Source of the DNA: Romanomermis culicivorax
Taxonomy: Eukaryota > Nematoda > Enoplea > Mermithida > Mermithidae
Length of the DNA: 64,000 bases
Assembly (NCBI GenBank): GCA_963922205.1
Contig: CAWUHX010000259.1
Span: 197,501-261,500 of the forward strand
Direction of reading: 5' to 3'
Part shown: positions 25,170 through 37,672 of the stretch, in pieces
How the letters are laid out: every line of letters begins with the position of its first letter
How positions within the stretch are numbered: position 1 is the stretch's first letter
Notes under the pieces: model-generated
Seen by the model: only the letters and a program-made list of their open reading frames with translations
Database searches by the model: none
What the model was told of the DNA's origin: nothing
Program-made: the position numbers and the translations under genes

Positions 25170-27984
25170 TGACCGATCGAAACAACGGAAAAGAAAGATT
25201 TCACCGACTTACATTTTATACGCTATACGAAAATCTGTGTTTTAAACATAAAGCTCAATTTATATTTTCAAATTTTACATTTTTTGGCATGAAGTGCACA
25301 TTCGTAACGGAAGAAGCTTTCGTCTCGTCGCCGTCGCAAAATTCAATTTTTTATGCGACGATGTTAAGGATCATACGTTTTTAAACAGTGGAGTCGTGCG
25401 AAGTAACACTAGCATTTTTGTAAATTAGTCGCAAATCGAGTATGTTAAACCTTATTTTCGTTTGAGAAGACAATTATTCGAGTACAGAAATAGTTTTTTC
25501 CAGAAGAAAAGTTTTGTAGTTAGAAATTTTGTCGCGATTATTTAACTAAAGAATTCAGTTAGAACTTTTCCAACTCTTCGTTCACAAAGTTCCGGAGAGA
25601 TTAATCTGATTTTTAGCTTACTCGATTTCCTCTTCTTTCCCCTTATCTTCTCTGCTCTGTTTTCCTTCCCCTTTCGTTTTTTCATTGTTGTTTTTGTTAA
25701 ACAGCTTTCTCGCATCTTTCCCGAATAATTACAAAATGTGCTATATAACATTCAACATTTGACTTGATTCTTAGTCTATCAAATTATTTTTGTCTTTTTT
25801 CGTTTCTTCGATATTTTCATGTGTGTTAAATCAAAGAAAACTACAAAACTTATTTTTTCATATATTTGTATATAAAAAATTTTTCATTTATACATTTTGT
25901 TTGTTTATTTTGCGCGTGTATCGATTTTTTCAAGTTTTTACTTTGACCCGTAGAGCAGGACCGTATACGATTAAGTAATTTTGATCTTTCTACGGAAAAA
26001 TTGGGGCTATGATGAGAAAAAATGAAGAAAAACTTGATTCTTAGTAAAAAACACATTCTCTGATCATTTTTAGCGAATTTTTCGGATTTTTATTTTTACT
26101 CCGGCTCTGGCTTCCGAGCTTTATTTTTGGAAAAATAAAAATTTCAGCTGACTAATTTTTAGAATTCTGACCAAGCCATTTTTCCAGCCTTCCAAACTTA
26201 TGTTTCATCGAAGCTATACATTTTTTGCATTTTATCCGCTAAATACCTGTAATACTTTCTTTTATCTTCGGGTTTTGTATCTTTGATAACACATTTTCGG
26301 CGATGCTAAAAAATTTTTGAAAGCTAGACTGTTCTTTCCTCGTAGTTTTACAGTTATGAATCGCCATTCCTAATATTTACTGTAAACCGTAGAAAATTTC
26401 ACCCGAGATCCTTCCCCTATAACAGTGATGCTTTCGGAAATTGATCATAAATTATATTTTTTCTAAAATCGCGTTTCGGGTTTCTATACGTTTGCACAGC
26501 GTTTACCTCCCCCTCATCTTTTGAAAAAATTATGAACGAAAGTACTAATGTTTGTATTCAAAGATTTGATTATAAATTATGCAAGTTTTTTGCTCGCGTC
26601 GTCGAAGTAGTTTATTTTTCGTGATTGTAGTTTTGTTTGCACAAATTATTTGATTATCGATTAGTTTTTTCTTGGTGTGCGAAGGGACTGGGTTTTTTGT
26701 ACGTTGGGAAATTCCACCTCCCCGACTGGCGGTTCCAGATTCCCGATTCCTCGCGCTTTCTGAAATTTGTTGATCAAATCGGTTGATTTCTCGCTCGCGC
26801 AAAATCAGAATCTATTGATATCGTTAATTTTATTTAATGTTTCTGAACCAGATGGAAAAGCTGCTGTACAAAAAGAACGCAGCGCAATGCTCTATATCCG
26901 TACTCGAAAAATTTCCGTGTGATGAAATATGCAAGTCGTTTTTCGTTTTTTAACGGAAAAGAGCGTTAACTAGTGTCTAGAGTATATTTTACGTACATTA
27001 TTCAAAAGTGGAATCGTTGATTGATTGATTGATTGATTAATTTGCATAAACACGGTACGATCCTTTCGCATGGTTTGTTAATTTGTACAAAAAATGAGAA
27101 TGTGTCTTTTGTGTTTTCTTCAACTCTTTTTGCTCGATCGTCTGCCCGTGAAATCAATATTTGGAAAAATAAAATGCGTTGATAACATAGAAAAATCATG
27201 TTAAAGCTCGCGTCAGATGTCCCTAAGATCAGAAGTTTAGGTAGCGACAAAGTTCTAAGTATGCGAGGATGGGGTGTCAAGCTAGTCGGCTACTTAGTGA
27301 TCATTACATACACGGCATAGAAATTTTACTGGAAAATCTGGGTGCAGGAATCGGCTAAAGAAAGAAATAAAGAACTCATCTCCTCTATCATCGCTGGGAA
27401 GCAAAAACCTGCTTACGGTAATCCAAAATCTGCTGCAGAAATCTCTCCCCTCATCCTAGTGATACATTTTCAGATGGATAGGGGTAATCTTTCCCCAATA
27501 AGCATTAAGATTGGAAGAACAAAATCGAGTGCGCTTGTCTTGTTTACGTCACCATTGGGCTCAAAATGAAACTTATGCCGTTCGAGTTATTTATCATGTG
27601 ATTCAAGTATTTTTGGAATGTGAAAATTTTTTCATCATCATTACATTTCACTTCTCAATATTTATTTATCTTCTTAACATCACTTACCCCAAAATTTTGG
27701 GCACTCATCTTTTAGTATTGGTGGGATGGCCAAGGCTTTATATCTGAGTGTCGTAGCTGATGGTCTTCTGTATCCTCTATTCCTGTGCCATTTTAAAATC
27801 TGATCTTCCACTACAGTATGTCAAAATCCGAAAATTGATTTTTTGGAATTTTTCAGCAGTCTTACTATCCAAGCGATATTCCAGGATTGTAGTGATTTTA
27901 TTCTATAAATAAATATTCGTTTTACGCAGGAGAGGAAAGGCTATCTTTTGGTATAACTCACAGTAGTAAGTTATTGCATATTAC
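25170..27984. other. 3' flank of msi-1, no gene recognised
   Basis: The stretch is AT-rich and would include the Musashi 3' UTR, with no single clear poly(A) signal to fix its end. A (TTGA)n microsatellite is at 27,013-27,037. No convincing coding exon or RNA gene was seen on either strand before the LTR at 27,985. Confidence 0.6.
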
Positions 27985-28850
27985 TGTAACGCCCAGATTC
28001 TAATGGTACTTTTACTTGATCCTGATACTGCACATTTCATGGTCCACGGGGATGCAGGTGACGACGAATACGACGTTAATATGATGAAAAAAGGGCGAAC
28101 GACAAATCAACGATTGCTTCCTCATCGACAAAATATGCTGGCTTCACGACAAACACAAATCTCCCTTTTAAAACGCTTTCTAAAACTCGCATAAAAAGAC
28201 ATGCTTTATAAAATCTGACGGAATCACGCTTTGCTTCTCTTTAAATACTGCTTCTTTTAGACACTCCCTCGGTTCGCGGGAGGTCCGTTTCCGAAAATCT
28301 TCTTCCGCCAATCGCTGCTTCTTGCTTCTTCCGCTTCTGTACTTTCTACGCTTGCTTAGCCACGCCTTCTAATGCTTTCCTGGTACCGTATGCTTTACAT
28401 GCTTTTCTCATGCTTGCTTTCTTGCCTACAGTGGACTTAACCACGCCTCTGTGCTTCCGTGCATGCTTCTATATCTATTTCCTCCGCGTGTACATGTTTT
28501 TGTAGGAACCACGCTACTGTTCCACTTGAGACTAGTGTCTGGCACTTTTTACTATGTGCAGGTGTGTTTCCTTTTTTTGGGGAGATTTTATGTAGCCGTG
28601 GAATGTGTATCTCTGTGTGAATTCTAGGGGACCAGGTGCCGATGTGCAAATTAATTAGAGCTTCTTTAATTGGGTCAATGGGGTGTGGTATGATCAAAAC
28701 AGAGTGCTTCACATGAATTTATAGGAATGTTTGGGTGTGAATTCCAGACACCCTTGAGACGATAGACTATAATATGAATTTATATTTATTAATGAATATC
28801 ACATAGTGTACATTTTATATTTACATTAATAGTTTAGCATGTACGTTACA
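27985..28850 (-). mobile_element. 3' LTR of element 2
   Basis: On the + strand it runs from TGTAACGCCC to GTACGTTACA, so both ends carry the 7-bp inverted repeat TGTAACG/CGTTACA with the canonical TG...CA. Just upstream in the - strand sense is a polypurine tract, AAGGAGGGAAA (about 28,851-28,862), exactly where plus-strand priming would occur. The 4 bp outside the left end are TTAC. No matching 5' LTR was found to the right of 50,648, so element 2 seems truncated at its 5' end. Confidence 0.75.
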
Positions 28851-28881
28851 TTTCCCTCCTTCCGAAGTTGAACGTCCTCGT

Positions 28882-29903
28882 TCAAGGGGTTTGAGGGTGA
28901 GAAGGGGTCGGGGTGGTTTCGGTAGGAGCTTCTTGGGGGTAGAAAGGGGTCGTTTCATTTACATGTACCATAAAAGTGGTATTCTTGAGGGGATGTTTGA
29001 GTGTAATGTTAGGGTACATGAAATTTGTGACTGTATAGGGCCCATTTTGGCCGGGTAAGAATTTAGGAGTGAGCCCTTGCTTGCATGAATGATTTTTATA
29101 TAGAATGAGATCACCCGACTTGTAGTGGATATCCAGAGCATGTTTATTGTACTGAATTGTATAGTGGGTTTGGGCTTTTTGTAAATTCTTCTGAATGATT
29201 GAGAGAGCTTCGGTGAAGTGGGATTTGACGCGGAGGGCATAGTCATCAAGATCAACCATATAGGATGTTGGGAAGAAATTGAACGCTGCATCGGATGGTA
29301 AATTGGGTTGTCTACCATGAAGCAATTGGAATGGGGGTATGAAGTGCTGTAATTTTTGTGAATGTTGATCGAAAAAACTGCAAAGGGTAAATAAGTATCC
29401 CAATCAGTATGTTTTGAGTTGATATACATGCATATATGGGCAGCGAGGGTCTGGTTGCAATGCTCCACTTCCCCATTGGCAATGGGGTGATACAGAGTTT
29501 TGTGAACTTTTTTAGTATTACACAAGTCAGTGATTCAAGAGAAGAGATCAGAGACGAAATCTGGTCCACAATCACAGTGGATGATTTTTGGAGAGCCATG
29601 ATGGCAAACAATTTTGTTTATGAATAACTGGGCGATTGTGGCTGGGGTGATGTCAGGGGTTGGGAATGCCTTGACATACTTGGTGAAATAATCCATAAAT
29701 ATGACAATAAATCGGATGCCTTTCTCAGTTAGGGGTAAGTGCCCCATGCATATCAATGCCGACTCTGTCAAATGGGCTGTAGGTTGAATTGGAACTAGAT
29801 TTGCATGTATTCTGTGTGGGAGGGCCTTGTGGGTCTGGCATGGGTGGCAAGTTTTGCAGTAACGGGCGACATCAGGACTCATTTGTGGCCAAAAATATTT
29901 TTG
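28882..29903 (-). pseudogene. Element 2 integrase remnant, frameshifted
   Basis: Downstream of the RNase H region are pieces of a Ty3/gypsy integrase in three frames. The zinc-binding HH part ends the preceding frame; a stop then precedes the CKTCHPC pair. The core has FMDYFTKYVKAF and a degenerate HCDCGPDF around the second Asp, while the first catalytic Asp block reads LICMGH instead of a D-containing VDCMGP-type motif. HPIANGEVEHCNQTL holds the Glu. A further shift leads to the C-terminal GPYTVTNF module. The matching part of element 1 (residues 1860-2200) is intact. This copy cannot make an active enzyme. Confidence 0.85.
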
Positions 29904-31859
29904 TCAGAGAAGGTGTAGGGTCTTATGAGAGGCAAAATGACCTGTGAACTTGCTGTCATGATGCAATGCGATGAGATCATGTATTTGTGATTTGGGGACA
30001 TATAGTTTTGGCCGCTTGTCAATTGTACGAAATAGAATATTGTGGTGAACTGTGAATTTGATCATTGTAAGAGGATGTTTTTGGGTGATTTTAGCTAAGA
30101 TATTTTTGATGGTTGGATCAGTGCGTTGGAGTTCTGCGAAATTTTTCTGCTGTTCCTCCTGCTCAGTAACTTCAGCTTCAAGAACGGAGTTGACAGTTGA
30201 TATTTCAGGGCCAGTTTCAAGGTGGTCAATATCAAAAGATTGTTTTGCTGTGTTGGATGGGAAACGAGAGATGGCATCTGCATTGCGGTTAGCAGTACCT
30301 TTCTTAAGCCAAATGTCATGTTGAATACCACAGAGGGATAGTCCCCAACAGGCAATGTGAGGGGAGGGGTTTTCTTTCTGAAGGACTGCCTGAACTGCAG
30401 TATGGTCTGTGTATACAATGACATGTTGTTGGAAAAGATAGGGGCGAAAATGCTTGATGAACTCAACTATGGCAAGGGTTTCCAATTCAATGATAGGGTA
30501 GTTGCATTCTGTGGGTTTCAATGTGGGGCTCCCAAAAGCGATGGGGCGATCATGACCTTTAGTGTCCAGTTGGCTGAGAATTGCACCAATTTCAAGCATC
30601 AATGCATCACTTTGCAAAATGAAAGGCTTTGTAAAATCTGGGTGTTGCAGGATTGGTGCATGAATGAGCAACTCTTTGAGTTTAATGAATGCATTCTGTT
30701 GTTCAGGGCCCCATGAAAATTCTGAATTTTTCTTGAGTAATGCTGTGAGTGGGCTGGAGATTTGGGAGCAATTGGGGATGAATCTGCGATAATAAGAGGG
30801 TAAGTAGAGAAATGATTTGACTTTTCTTGAGTTTTGGGGTGTAGGTATGTCAAAAATGGATTGTGCTTTGTTTGGGTCTGGAGAAATACCCTGTTCAGAG
30901 ATAATGTGGCCTAAATATTGGACTTGGGGTTGGCAAAATTTGCATTTTTGTATATTGAGTTTTAGTCCTGCTTTCGAAAAAGGGGTGAGAATAATGTCTA
31001 AGCATTCTAACACTTGGGCATGGGATTTGGCAAAGACTAAGACATCATGGAGGTAGACAAGGCATGTGTTCCATTGTAATCCAAAAAGGATAATGTCCAT
31101 TAATCTTTGGAATGTAGCGGGGGCATTTGTGAAGCCAAAGGGGAGGTAATTGAACTGGTATTTCCCGGCTGAGCAGTTAAAGGCTGTTTTTTTTCTGTCA
31201 CCTTCTGCAATGGGGATGGAGTAATATGCATTGGACTGGTCGAGGGATGTAAAATACTTCATTCCACGCGGATTGTCTAGGATTTTGTCGATGCGGGGCA
31301 GAGGGTAGGTATCTTTTTTGGTTACTTTATTCAGACCCCGGAAGTTAATGCATAGAGGATGTCTACCATCTTTTTTGGGGACTAAAACTGTGTTGGTACA
31401 CCATGGGGAATTGCTTTGGCTAATTACACGTGCTGCTGCGAGTTGTTCAACGTCTGCTTGTATTATTTGTTTTTCTTTTGGGGATGCCCAAAGGAGATGT
31501 CGGCGCACAGGTTGGGAGTCGTTGGTATCAATGATAAGTGAGGCAAGTGTGGTTCTACCTACGTCCATCTTGGAATTAGCATATAATGTGGGGTATCTGG
31601 ATAGAGAGTGTAGGAGTTGATTTTTCTCCACTTCAGTGAGGTTGCTTGAGGTCAAGTTGACGTTTGCTTTTAACCATGTGAAGGTATCAAAATGCTTTGG
31701 CTGGTTCAGCGTAGGAGGTGTTAATTTTGTGGGGGAATTTTTTTTGGAATAAACCCTGAAACTGCGCCAATGCATGTGCCAGGGTAAAGGGTTTGAGGAG
31801 TGTCCTGTGTATTTAAAACAGAAATACATATGCGACTGTTTTGGTTTTATGATATGCAA
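29904..31859 (-). pseudogene. Element 2 reverse transcriptase-RNase H, RT active site mutated
   Basis: A long open frame (651 codons) carries the RT (TNTVLVPKKDG, INFRGLNKVTKKDTYPLPRI, FNYLPFGFTNAPATFQ), the RNase H (FILQSDALM, TELETLAIVEF, YTDHTAVQ, RNADAISRFP) and the start of the integrase zinc finger. The polymerase box reads YLHD (31,043-31,054): the first catalytic Asp of YxDD is His by a single base change, so the RT should be inactive. The frame differs from the upstream env-protease frame, which ends at 31,847. It matches element 1 residues about 1250-1880, clearly diverged, so element 2 is an older relative and not a duplicate. Confidence 0.88.
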
Positions 31860-34314
31860 GCAGTGAAATGAACTTTGGCATTCTGTTCGGCTTTTGGGGT
31901 AATATCGAGTTGGTTGATGTGTAGGTATGATTTGGGTAAGGGTACAGTGAATTCAGTTACAGTCCGGGGTGGTAATTCTAATTTTTCATCCAGGTAGGTT
32001 CCACCACCCGTCGAAAGGGGGCTGTATTCTAGGCCGTTGCAAGGGAGTATGACATCACCAAATTTGACTTGGGACTTCTGGCTATTGATGGTGTATTCTG
32101 AGAATCGGCTGAGGAAATTTTTCCCCAGAAGGACGTCTGCTGTGCAGTCTTTTTGGACATGTACCATTATAGTTTCTTGTATAGTTTGGGTGGTTACTGT
32201 AACAAAAGTTGTTCCTATGCAGTAGATGGGAAGGTTGTTTGCTGCTTTTGCTTGAACTAGTGGGGGTTTCTTGTCTAGCTGTAGGGCTTCAGCAATTCCT
32301 GAATCAATGAGGGAGTACATGGCACCAGTGTCAATCATGCCTTTGGTGAATAGCTTGCCATTGAGTGTGATTGGGATGTGAGGACTATGTTTCTCCAGTA
32401 TGGTTGGTGGAGACTTATTGGACCCAGATTGGTGGATTTGATTTATAAGTTCAATTGCAGGGGTTCTTGGAGTATCAATATCAACAAGGATGTATTTCTG
32501 TTGAGTTTGGGCCCTGTGACGATTGGCTAATTCTAAGAGGGCATGGCGGAATGAGGGAGGGATGGTCTCATGTAAACGCCTGTTGTGTAAAGGTATTCCA
32601 TACGCATCTTCATTGGCAATATGATGCTTTGGGGGAGGGAAATATTTTCGCAGAATAAGGAAGGAGTAAAGGATGCCTGCAATGACAACAGTGATGATGG
32701 CCAGGTTGATAATAATTTGCAAGGGTCCCTTGAGTAACTTATTCAATCTGTCCATGAGGCTTTGGGTAGTGCCCATTATGAAATGTACTATGCCTTGATC
32801 AGCACCGGAAAGTGTGTTGCTGATTGCTTGACCACTGCCCGAGATCATGTTGTAGACTGTATCCGAGTTGAGAGACATTTGGGCGGTGTAATTAACGAGT
32901 TTTTTAACAATGCTTTCGAGTGTGTGGGTTTTGTAGATGTATTGTTTCAATAATAGTAAGTTTGTTGATATTGATGGGAGTTAGTCATGAAAAATTGCTG
33001 GTGTGTTGAAATGGAAGAGGGAAAAGTTTTGATTCCATACAATGTCCAAAGGCAGATCAGTGACATGTGGGGATCCTGTTTCGCTGACCCATGTGCTATT
33101 TTGTTTGTATAGGGCAACATGCATGTGGTGGCAGTCGACAGTTTGGGAGAAAGGGGTCGAGTCATTTCCTCCTGGATTTGAAAACATGATGTCAGTCCCT
33201 ACAAGAATAGGTAGGAGTTTGTAGCAGGTCTGATTGATTTTGTCATTGAAGAAGACTTTTGACACCTTTACCTGCTTACAGGGCCAGACTGTGAGGGCAT
33301 CCCCTGGGAATTCTGCTATTATGTCCCTCCTTTGTAGGAATGCATGCACCCCAAGGGTTGCATCAAGGCGCAAAATTTGCCATACTAAGTCAAGATGATG
33401 TTGTGCCTGTCTGCATAACTCATTCCATACATTTTTGAAATTTTGGATTTCAAATTCCTGAATTTTGTCTGCTAGGTAATTTAATTTTGCATTGATGGAT
33501 TCAAAATCATCAAAGTCGTATAGTGTGGGGTTTCATTAACTTGTGGGTTTAAAAAGGCATTGCAGTGTGGCGTTCTTTTGTCTTGTTTGGTTAGGACACT
33601 GTCTTGAGTTTTGGGGCAGTTTGGGTGAGAAAAGAGGGCATTTTTGATAGAGAAAGCACCTTGTAGTTCCTCCATGATCATGTGAGTTTTGGTTAGTTTG
33701 ATGGGGTAGGAATTTTTGTATTCGAAAAGGCATAAGTTTTCAAATGTTGTTTCATTCCAAATAATGGCCCCATTGGCTGTTACACAATGACCTGATGTTG
33801 GTTTGCATGACCCCAGGTCACCTAACGTGTCTGTCATTGATTTTCCGCTCCATGATACTATTTGTCCAATTTCTATGATGACATTAGTTACAGGTGTACA
33901 ATGGTTGGTGCAACACCATGTATATTCTACGCTTAGGGAGTTGTTTGTGGACCAAAATCCCAGTTTTGTTTCATATAATTTTTGACTATTGTGCTCATTG
34001 TCTATAGTGATTGCCTTACAAACATGTGGGGTTACATTTTTCATTTGGGTTTGATCGAAAACAATGTCTTTTGAGCCAAAAAATCCAGTATTGGTACAAA
34101 TTTTCCTTTTGCAAATGCTACACTTGTATGTGTCTGTTATGTGAGGTTTGGTGGAGGGAATATAGATTTTTCTGAATGTCTGTACTGGTTTGTCTACTGT
34201 GGAAGGGGGCATGCATGATACAGTTTTTGGTATGCTGAGCGAATGACTGCTCAATGAAGTTCCGCAGAGCTGAAATTGTGCCTGACACGACATTGGGATT
34301 ATCATACAAAACAC
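31847..34314 (-). pseudogene. Element 2 envelope-like glycoprotein and single protease, broken
   Basis: Three frames cover the glycoprotein: 33,481-34,314 (Cys-rich N-terminal half with [10 protein letters not shown] and the WCCTNHC cluster), 32,981-33,373 (middle, with GDALTVWPC) and 31,847-32,950 (membrane-proximal helix, a transmembrane segment near IIINLAIITVVIAGILYSF, then one retropepsin with MIDTGA and VLLGKNFL). The Cys pattern follows that of element 1, and the order env then protease then RT is the same. The extra upstream protease of element 1 is not seen here. Frame changes between the pieces make it a pseudogene. Confidence 0.82.
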
Positions 34315-34398
34315 AAGACAGGAAAGATAGCAATAGTAGTTTTTATTGGAGGCAGCGTGGTGTTGTCTTTTTGTGATTGGGGCGATTTGGTGTGCCCC

Positions 34399-35696
34399 TC
34401 ATCGGTGTTGTGTAGGTCTTGATGGTGGGGTTGGTTGGTTTACAATCTGAACAGTCTGTAGAATTTGAGAAGTTGGGTTGTATGATGGGGTCTGAATTTG
34501 CTTACTTGTCGGGGTAGGGAGTAGTGTTTTACAGGGGTGGAATTTGTAGGGTTCGGGTGTTAGGTTGTGGAGTAATGAAAAAAGGTTTCGGCCTTTCTTG
34601 GTTGGTGGTTCAGGGGCGGTAGGGGAAGCACACACACGTTTCCTGGGGATTTTTTAGGTGGCCGGAATGGTGGATGGCAGCTTGGGAGTTTTGTCAGTTT
34701 CTGGCCTCAGGGGTGGTGACATACTGCACCAGTCGGGGATGTCCATATCAAGAATGTACTCTTCTTGACTGCATCGATGAGAGGTTGGCATTATAGTTCC
34801 TAAAGTATGCTGGGGGCTGCTGTGTATGGTGGGCAGTATGGAGTAAAGCGCGGGGTCATCAATGTTCATTAGGGGTTGAGGTTGCCTATCCTCGATGCAA
34901 TTTGAACATTAAGGCTCTGTTGGTTGGGGCAGTACCTGCTTGTGTGACCTCTCTGTTTACATAGAAAACATTGAATGTTGGAACAAGCTTTTGAACCGCA
35001 GTGATCCGACCTATGTCCTGTTTAGGAACAATGGATGTATCGGCTCTCACACTCGCCTGTTACGTGATTATTACGAAAACAGATCTTACATGATTTTCGT
35101 GTCCCTAATGAACTGCAATTTCGAGCTACATGATCAAGTTGTCTGCATTGAAAACATGTGGGTTGTCTAAAACTGGTGTTATTTCTGTAACCATTATTGC
35201 TACTAAAAGTGTTGTTGGTGCTGAAACTGTTGTAGTTACTCTGTGGTGGGGGTTGTGATTTTTGTTTGATCTACAACTGTAAGTCTTTTACTTGCTGTTC
35301 TAGCTGATGCAAAAGGCCTTGTTGGTCAGTGTTCTTTGTTAATGAAAAGATGGGTTTGGGTTTTGGAGGTATGAATGGAAGGGTGTTGAATTTTAATTCA
35401 TTTCTAAGGATTTGCTGTTCAATGTAAGCTGCTTCGTCAGACATTTCTTTAAGGGTTGTGAACCTTCTATACTTAATTGCTTCCCTGATTTCATTCTGCA
35501 TGCCCTCAACAAAAAGGGGTTTTATGATTATTTCTTGTGCGTCTGAATTAAAGTTGGGGTATGTGAGGGTTGCCAGATGTTCCAGATCAAACAAAAATTG
35601 GATGACTGTTTCTGATTGTTTTTGTTTTCTTCCTCACAAAAATTGTTGATGCAACTGAGTGTCTCGATTATTTTTTTTAACATATTTAGTAGGATT
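34399..35696 (-). pseudogene. Element 2 gag, C-terminal part with zinc knuckles, broken
   Basis: The segment continues gag in one frame from 35,696 down to a TAA at 34,869-34,871. It contains a capsid-like block (IIKPLFVEGMQNEIREAIKY), a coiled stretch and up to four CCHC knuckles (34,930-35,156), for example CFQCRQLDHVARNC and CKICFRNNHVTGEC; the third is interrupted by TAA. A TGA also lies upstream of the capsid block. The gag stop overlaps the ATG of the next frame as TAATG; that frame (to 34,654, then Pro/Thr-rich to 34,399) resembles the Gag C-terminal region of element 1. The N-terminal part is displaced to 50,648 by the insertion of element 1. Confidence 0.8.
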
Positions 35697-35879
35697 TGTC
35701 ACATTTTACGCCATGTCACGTGTATGACAGGTTTATCTTGGGAGAGCTGGGGAGGTTTGGGTATCTCATCAGGTAATACCGTGTTTTAGACGTCACATTG
35801 ATGGTGAACCATATCAGATTGATCCTATTACAGTGAGTAATAGGCTGTGACTCCTGATGGATACTGGCATTTTCCCCAG
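35697..35879 (-). repeat. Left terminal direct repeat of element 1 (3' LTR or part of it)
   Basis: These 183 bp are identical to 50,415-50,597. The outer edge TGTCAC abuts the GATT duplication. Identity stops after TTTTCCCCAG; beyond it the left side runs into unrelated 3' region sequence. A CRE-like AGACGTCA (35,788-35,795) and an E-box TCACGTG lie inside. Whether the full LTR is only this long, or extends towards 37,672, cannot be settled because the right copy is not a full match. Confidence 0.75.
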
Positions 35880-37672
35880 GCTTCCCAAGTTGGCGTTGGG
35901 GCCTAACCTGGCAAATGGTGGCTATAGAGAGATCTATAGTTGGTTCTCTGGAGTTGTCCTTGGGGTCTTGCTGTAGGGTAACGGACAACGCTGCCAGGCT
36001 AGGTGCGACAATCCCCGAGTCCTACTCAGTGAGAGTGGGGACAGGGTCACCCGTAAAATGACCTAAATTATGGGACCCGATTATGAACCAGACAGCCCCT
36101 TTTAGCCCGAACCTGAGAGGTGGAGGCCCTACTTATCTGTGGAAACCTCGGTAAACCGACTTAGGAAGGATTTCCCAACAAATAACCCACAAATAACAAT
36201 AATCCCCTGAGAAGACTCACCTAGTCCTGTTTCTCAAGCGATTACGACGCAACGGGCGGCAAGTCCCTGGATGCTTTCGGTCTTCTGGCACTGGGAGCGG
36301 GGGATACGATCCTCAAACGTCCTAGGCGGCCAGCGGCGGCGAGCGGCAGCGAGCGGGAGGGAACGGGAGCGAGCGGGAGGCGAAACTCCAACGTTTAATT
36401 CACGAACCGGGGCGGTCGGACACCTGGCACTGATGGGCAGCGGGGTACTGTAGGCGGTGAGCGGCGGACGCAGTAAGGAATGCAAGGGTATGCAAATTTA
36501 TTTAAAATAATAGGCGGCGGACGCAGTCAAGTATGTAAAAATATGCAAATTGAGCAGGGCGGCGGACGCGAAGTGACAACCGGACGAAAAGCTTGGTGAA
36601 CCCAAGAATGAGCGAAAAACTAAAGAAACATGTCCTTTTAAGGACATGTTTGGCTACAGCTGCAGCTTGGGCGGAGTTTCTCGGCGCTCAAGCTAACTTC
36701 TGCAGCTAGACGCGATGCAGAAGATGCCTATGAGCACATAGACATTTTTTCATTCACATGCGTTTAGCACTGAGGCCGGCTGCAGTGCCTATGCTAAGCA
36801 TATGAACGTCTTTAGCTAAAACTTCTTAGCTAGTCGTTTTGCGTAACAAAAACGACGCTAATTTTTGATGATAAGAGGTGCGTGAGCGCACCAAAAATAG
36901 CCATGTGCTCGTGGAGCACGACTGGCGGAAGTTTTTAGCTAAAGGGCCTACTGTAGCCCGCGTTTGTAAAGAAATAAAAATACAACAAAACGAAACATAG
37001 AAATGCATAAAAAATATAAAAACGAACGCAAAATGCATGGGTAAAAATGAAATAAACAAAAGCATGATCGAGTAATAAACGAAACATGAAAAATAACAAA
37101 ATGTCGGCATGATCGGAATCACGTGACGTTGGAGAATTGAGCGGCACGTGACACGGCGGTCCTTCGAAAAAGGGCGTCCTCGTCCTTGCAGTGGTCAGTA
37201 GTGAGGTTTTATACGGCGTGTCCGTGGTCGTAGGTCATTCCAAGGTGTGACCGCGAGAGTGGTCGAATAGGTCCGTTGGGTTGTCGGCGGATGAAGCCTT
37301 CTTTGATCGTAATTCGTTCGGTGGTATGGTGACCGGAGGTTGTTGATGCGTGAAGTTGCCGACATTGAAGATCCTGTGCGAAGGTCTGGAACACAGAAAA
37401 GAAAAAATTTTCAGGGCAAGATGTAGGCTATCGCCGAGGATGCGCCCAGTGAGGTAAAGATTGTCGGGCTATCGCAGAGGATGCACCCTGAGAGGTGTAG
37501 GCTATCGCGTGAGGATGCGCCTAACGCGTGACGCTTAGGTTGCTGAACGCTCTCTTCTATCCGCTAAGATCCAGCATGGACAAGAGTGGATACTTCGTGA
37601 GGGGCACGGCGGTCCTTCGAAAAAGGACGTCCTCGTCCGTAAGCGGGGACAGTGAAGAGAATGCATCCTGAG
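35880..37672 (-). promoter_or_regulatory. 3' non-coding region of element 1 (possible U3): octamers, E-boxes, hairpins
   Basis: No protein is seen here. From high to low coordinate it has two copies of CGGCGGTCCTTCGAAAAAGG (about 37,605 and 37,153), repeated GCTATCGC-GAGGATGCGCC, two E-boxes TCACGTGA (37,119-37,126) and CACGTG (37,145-37,150), a hairpin cluster (36,810-36,944), a 26-bp palindrome with arms AAACATGTCCTT (36,626-36,651), two exact POU octamers ATGCAAAT (36,490-36,497 and 36,543-36,550) inside a repeated GGCGGCGGACGCAG unit, and a GC-rich stretch of GAGCGGGAG repeats (36,318-36,380). This mix is what one expects of an LTR promoter region, but no boundary was found. Confidence 0.5.

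Noticed and set aside
27013-27037. CRISPR-like or satellite array
   Set aside because: It is a simple (TTGA)n microsatellite; there are no spacers.
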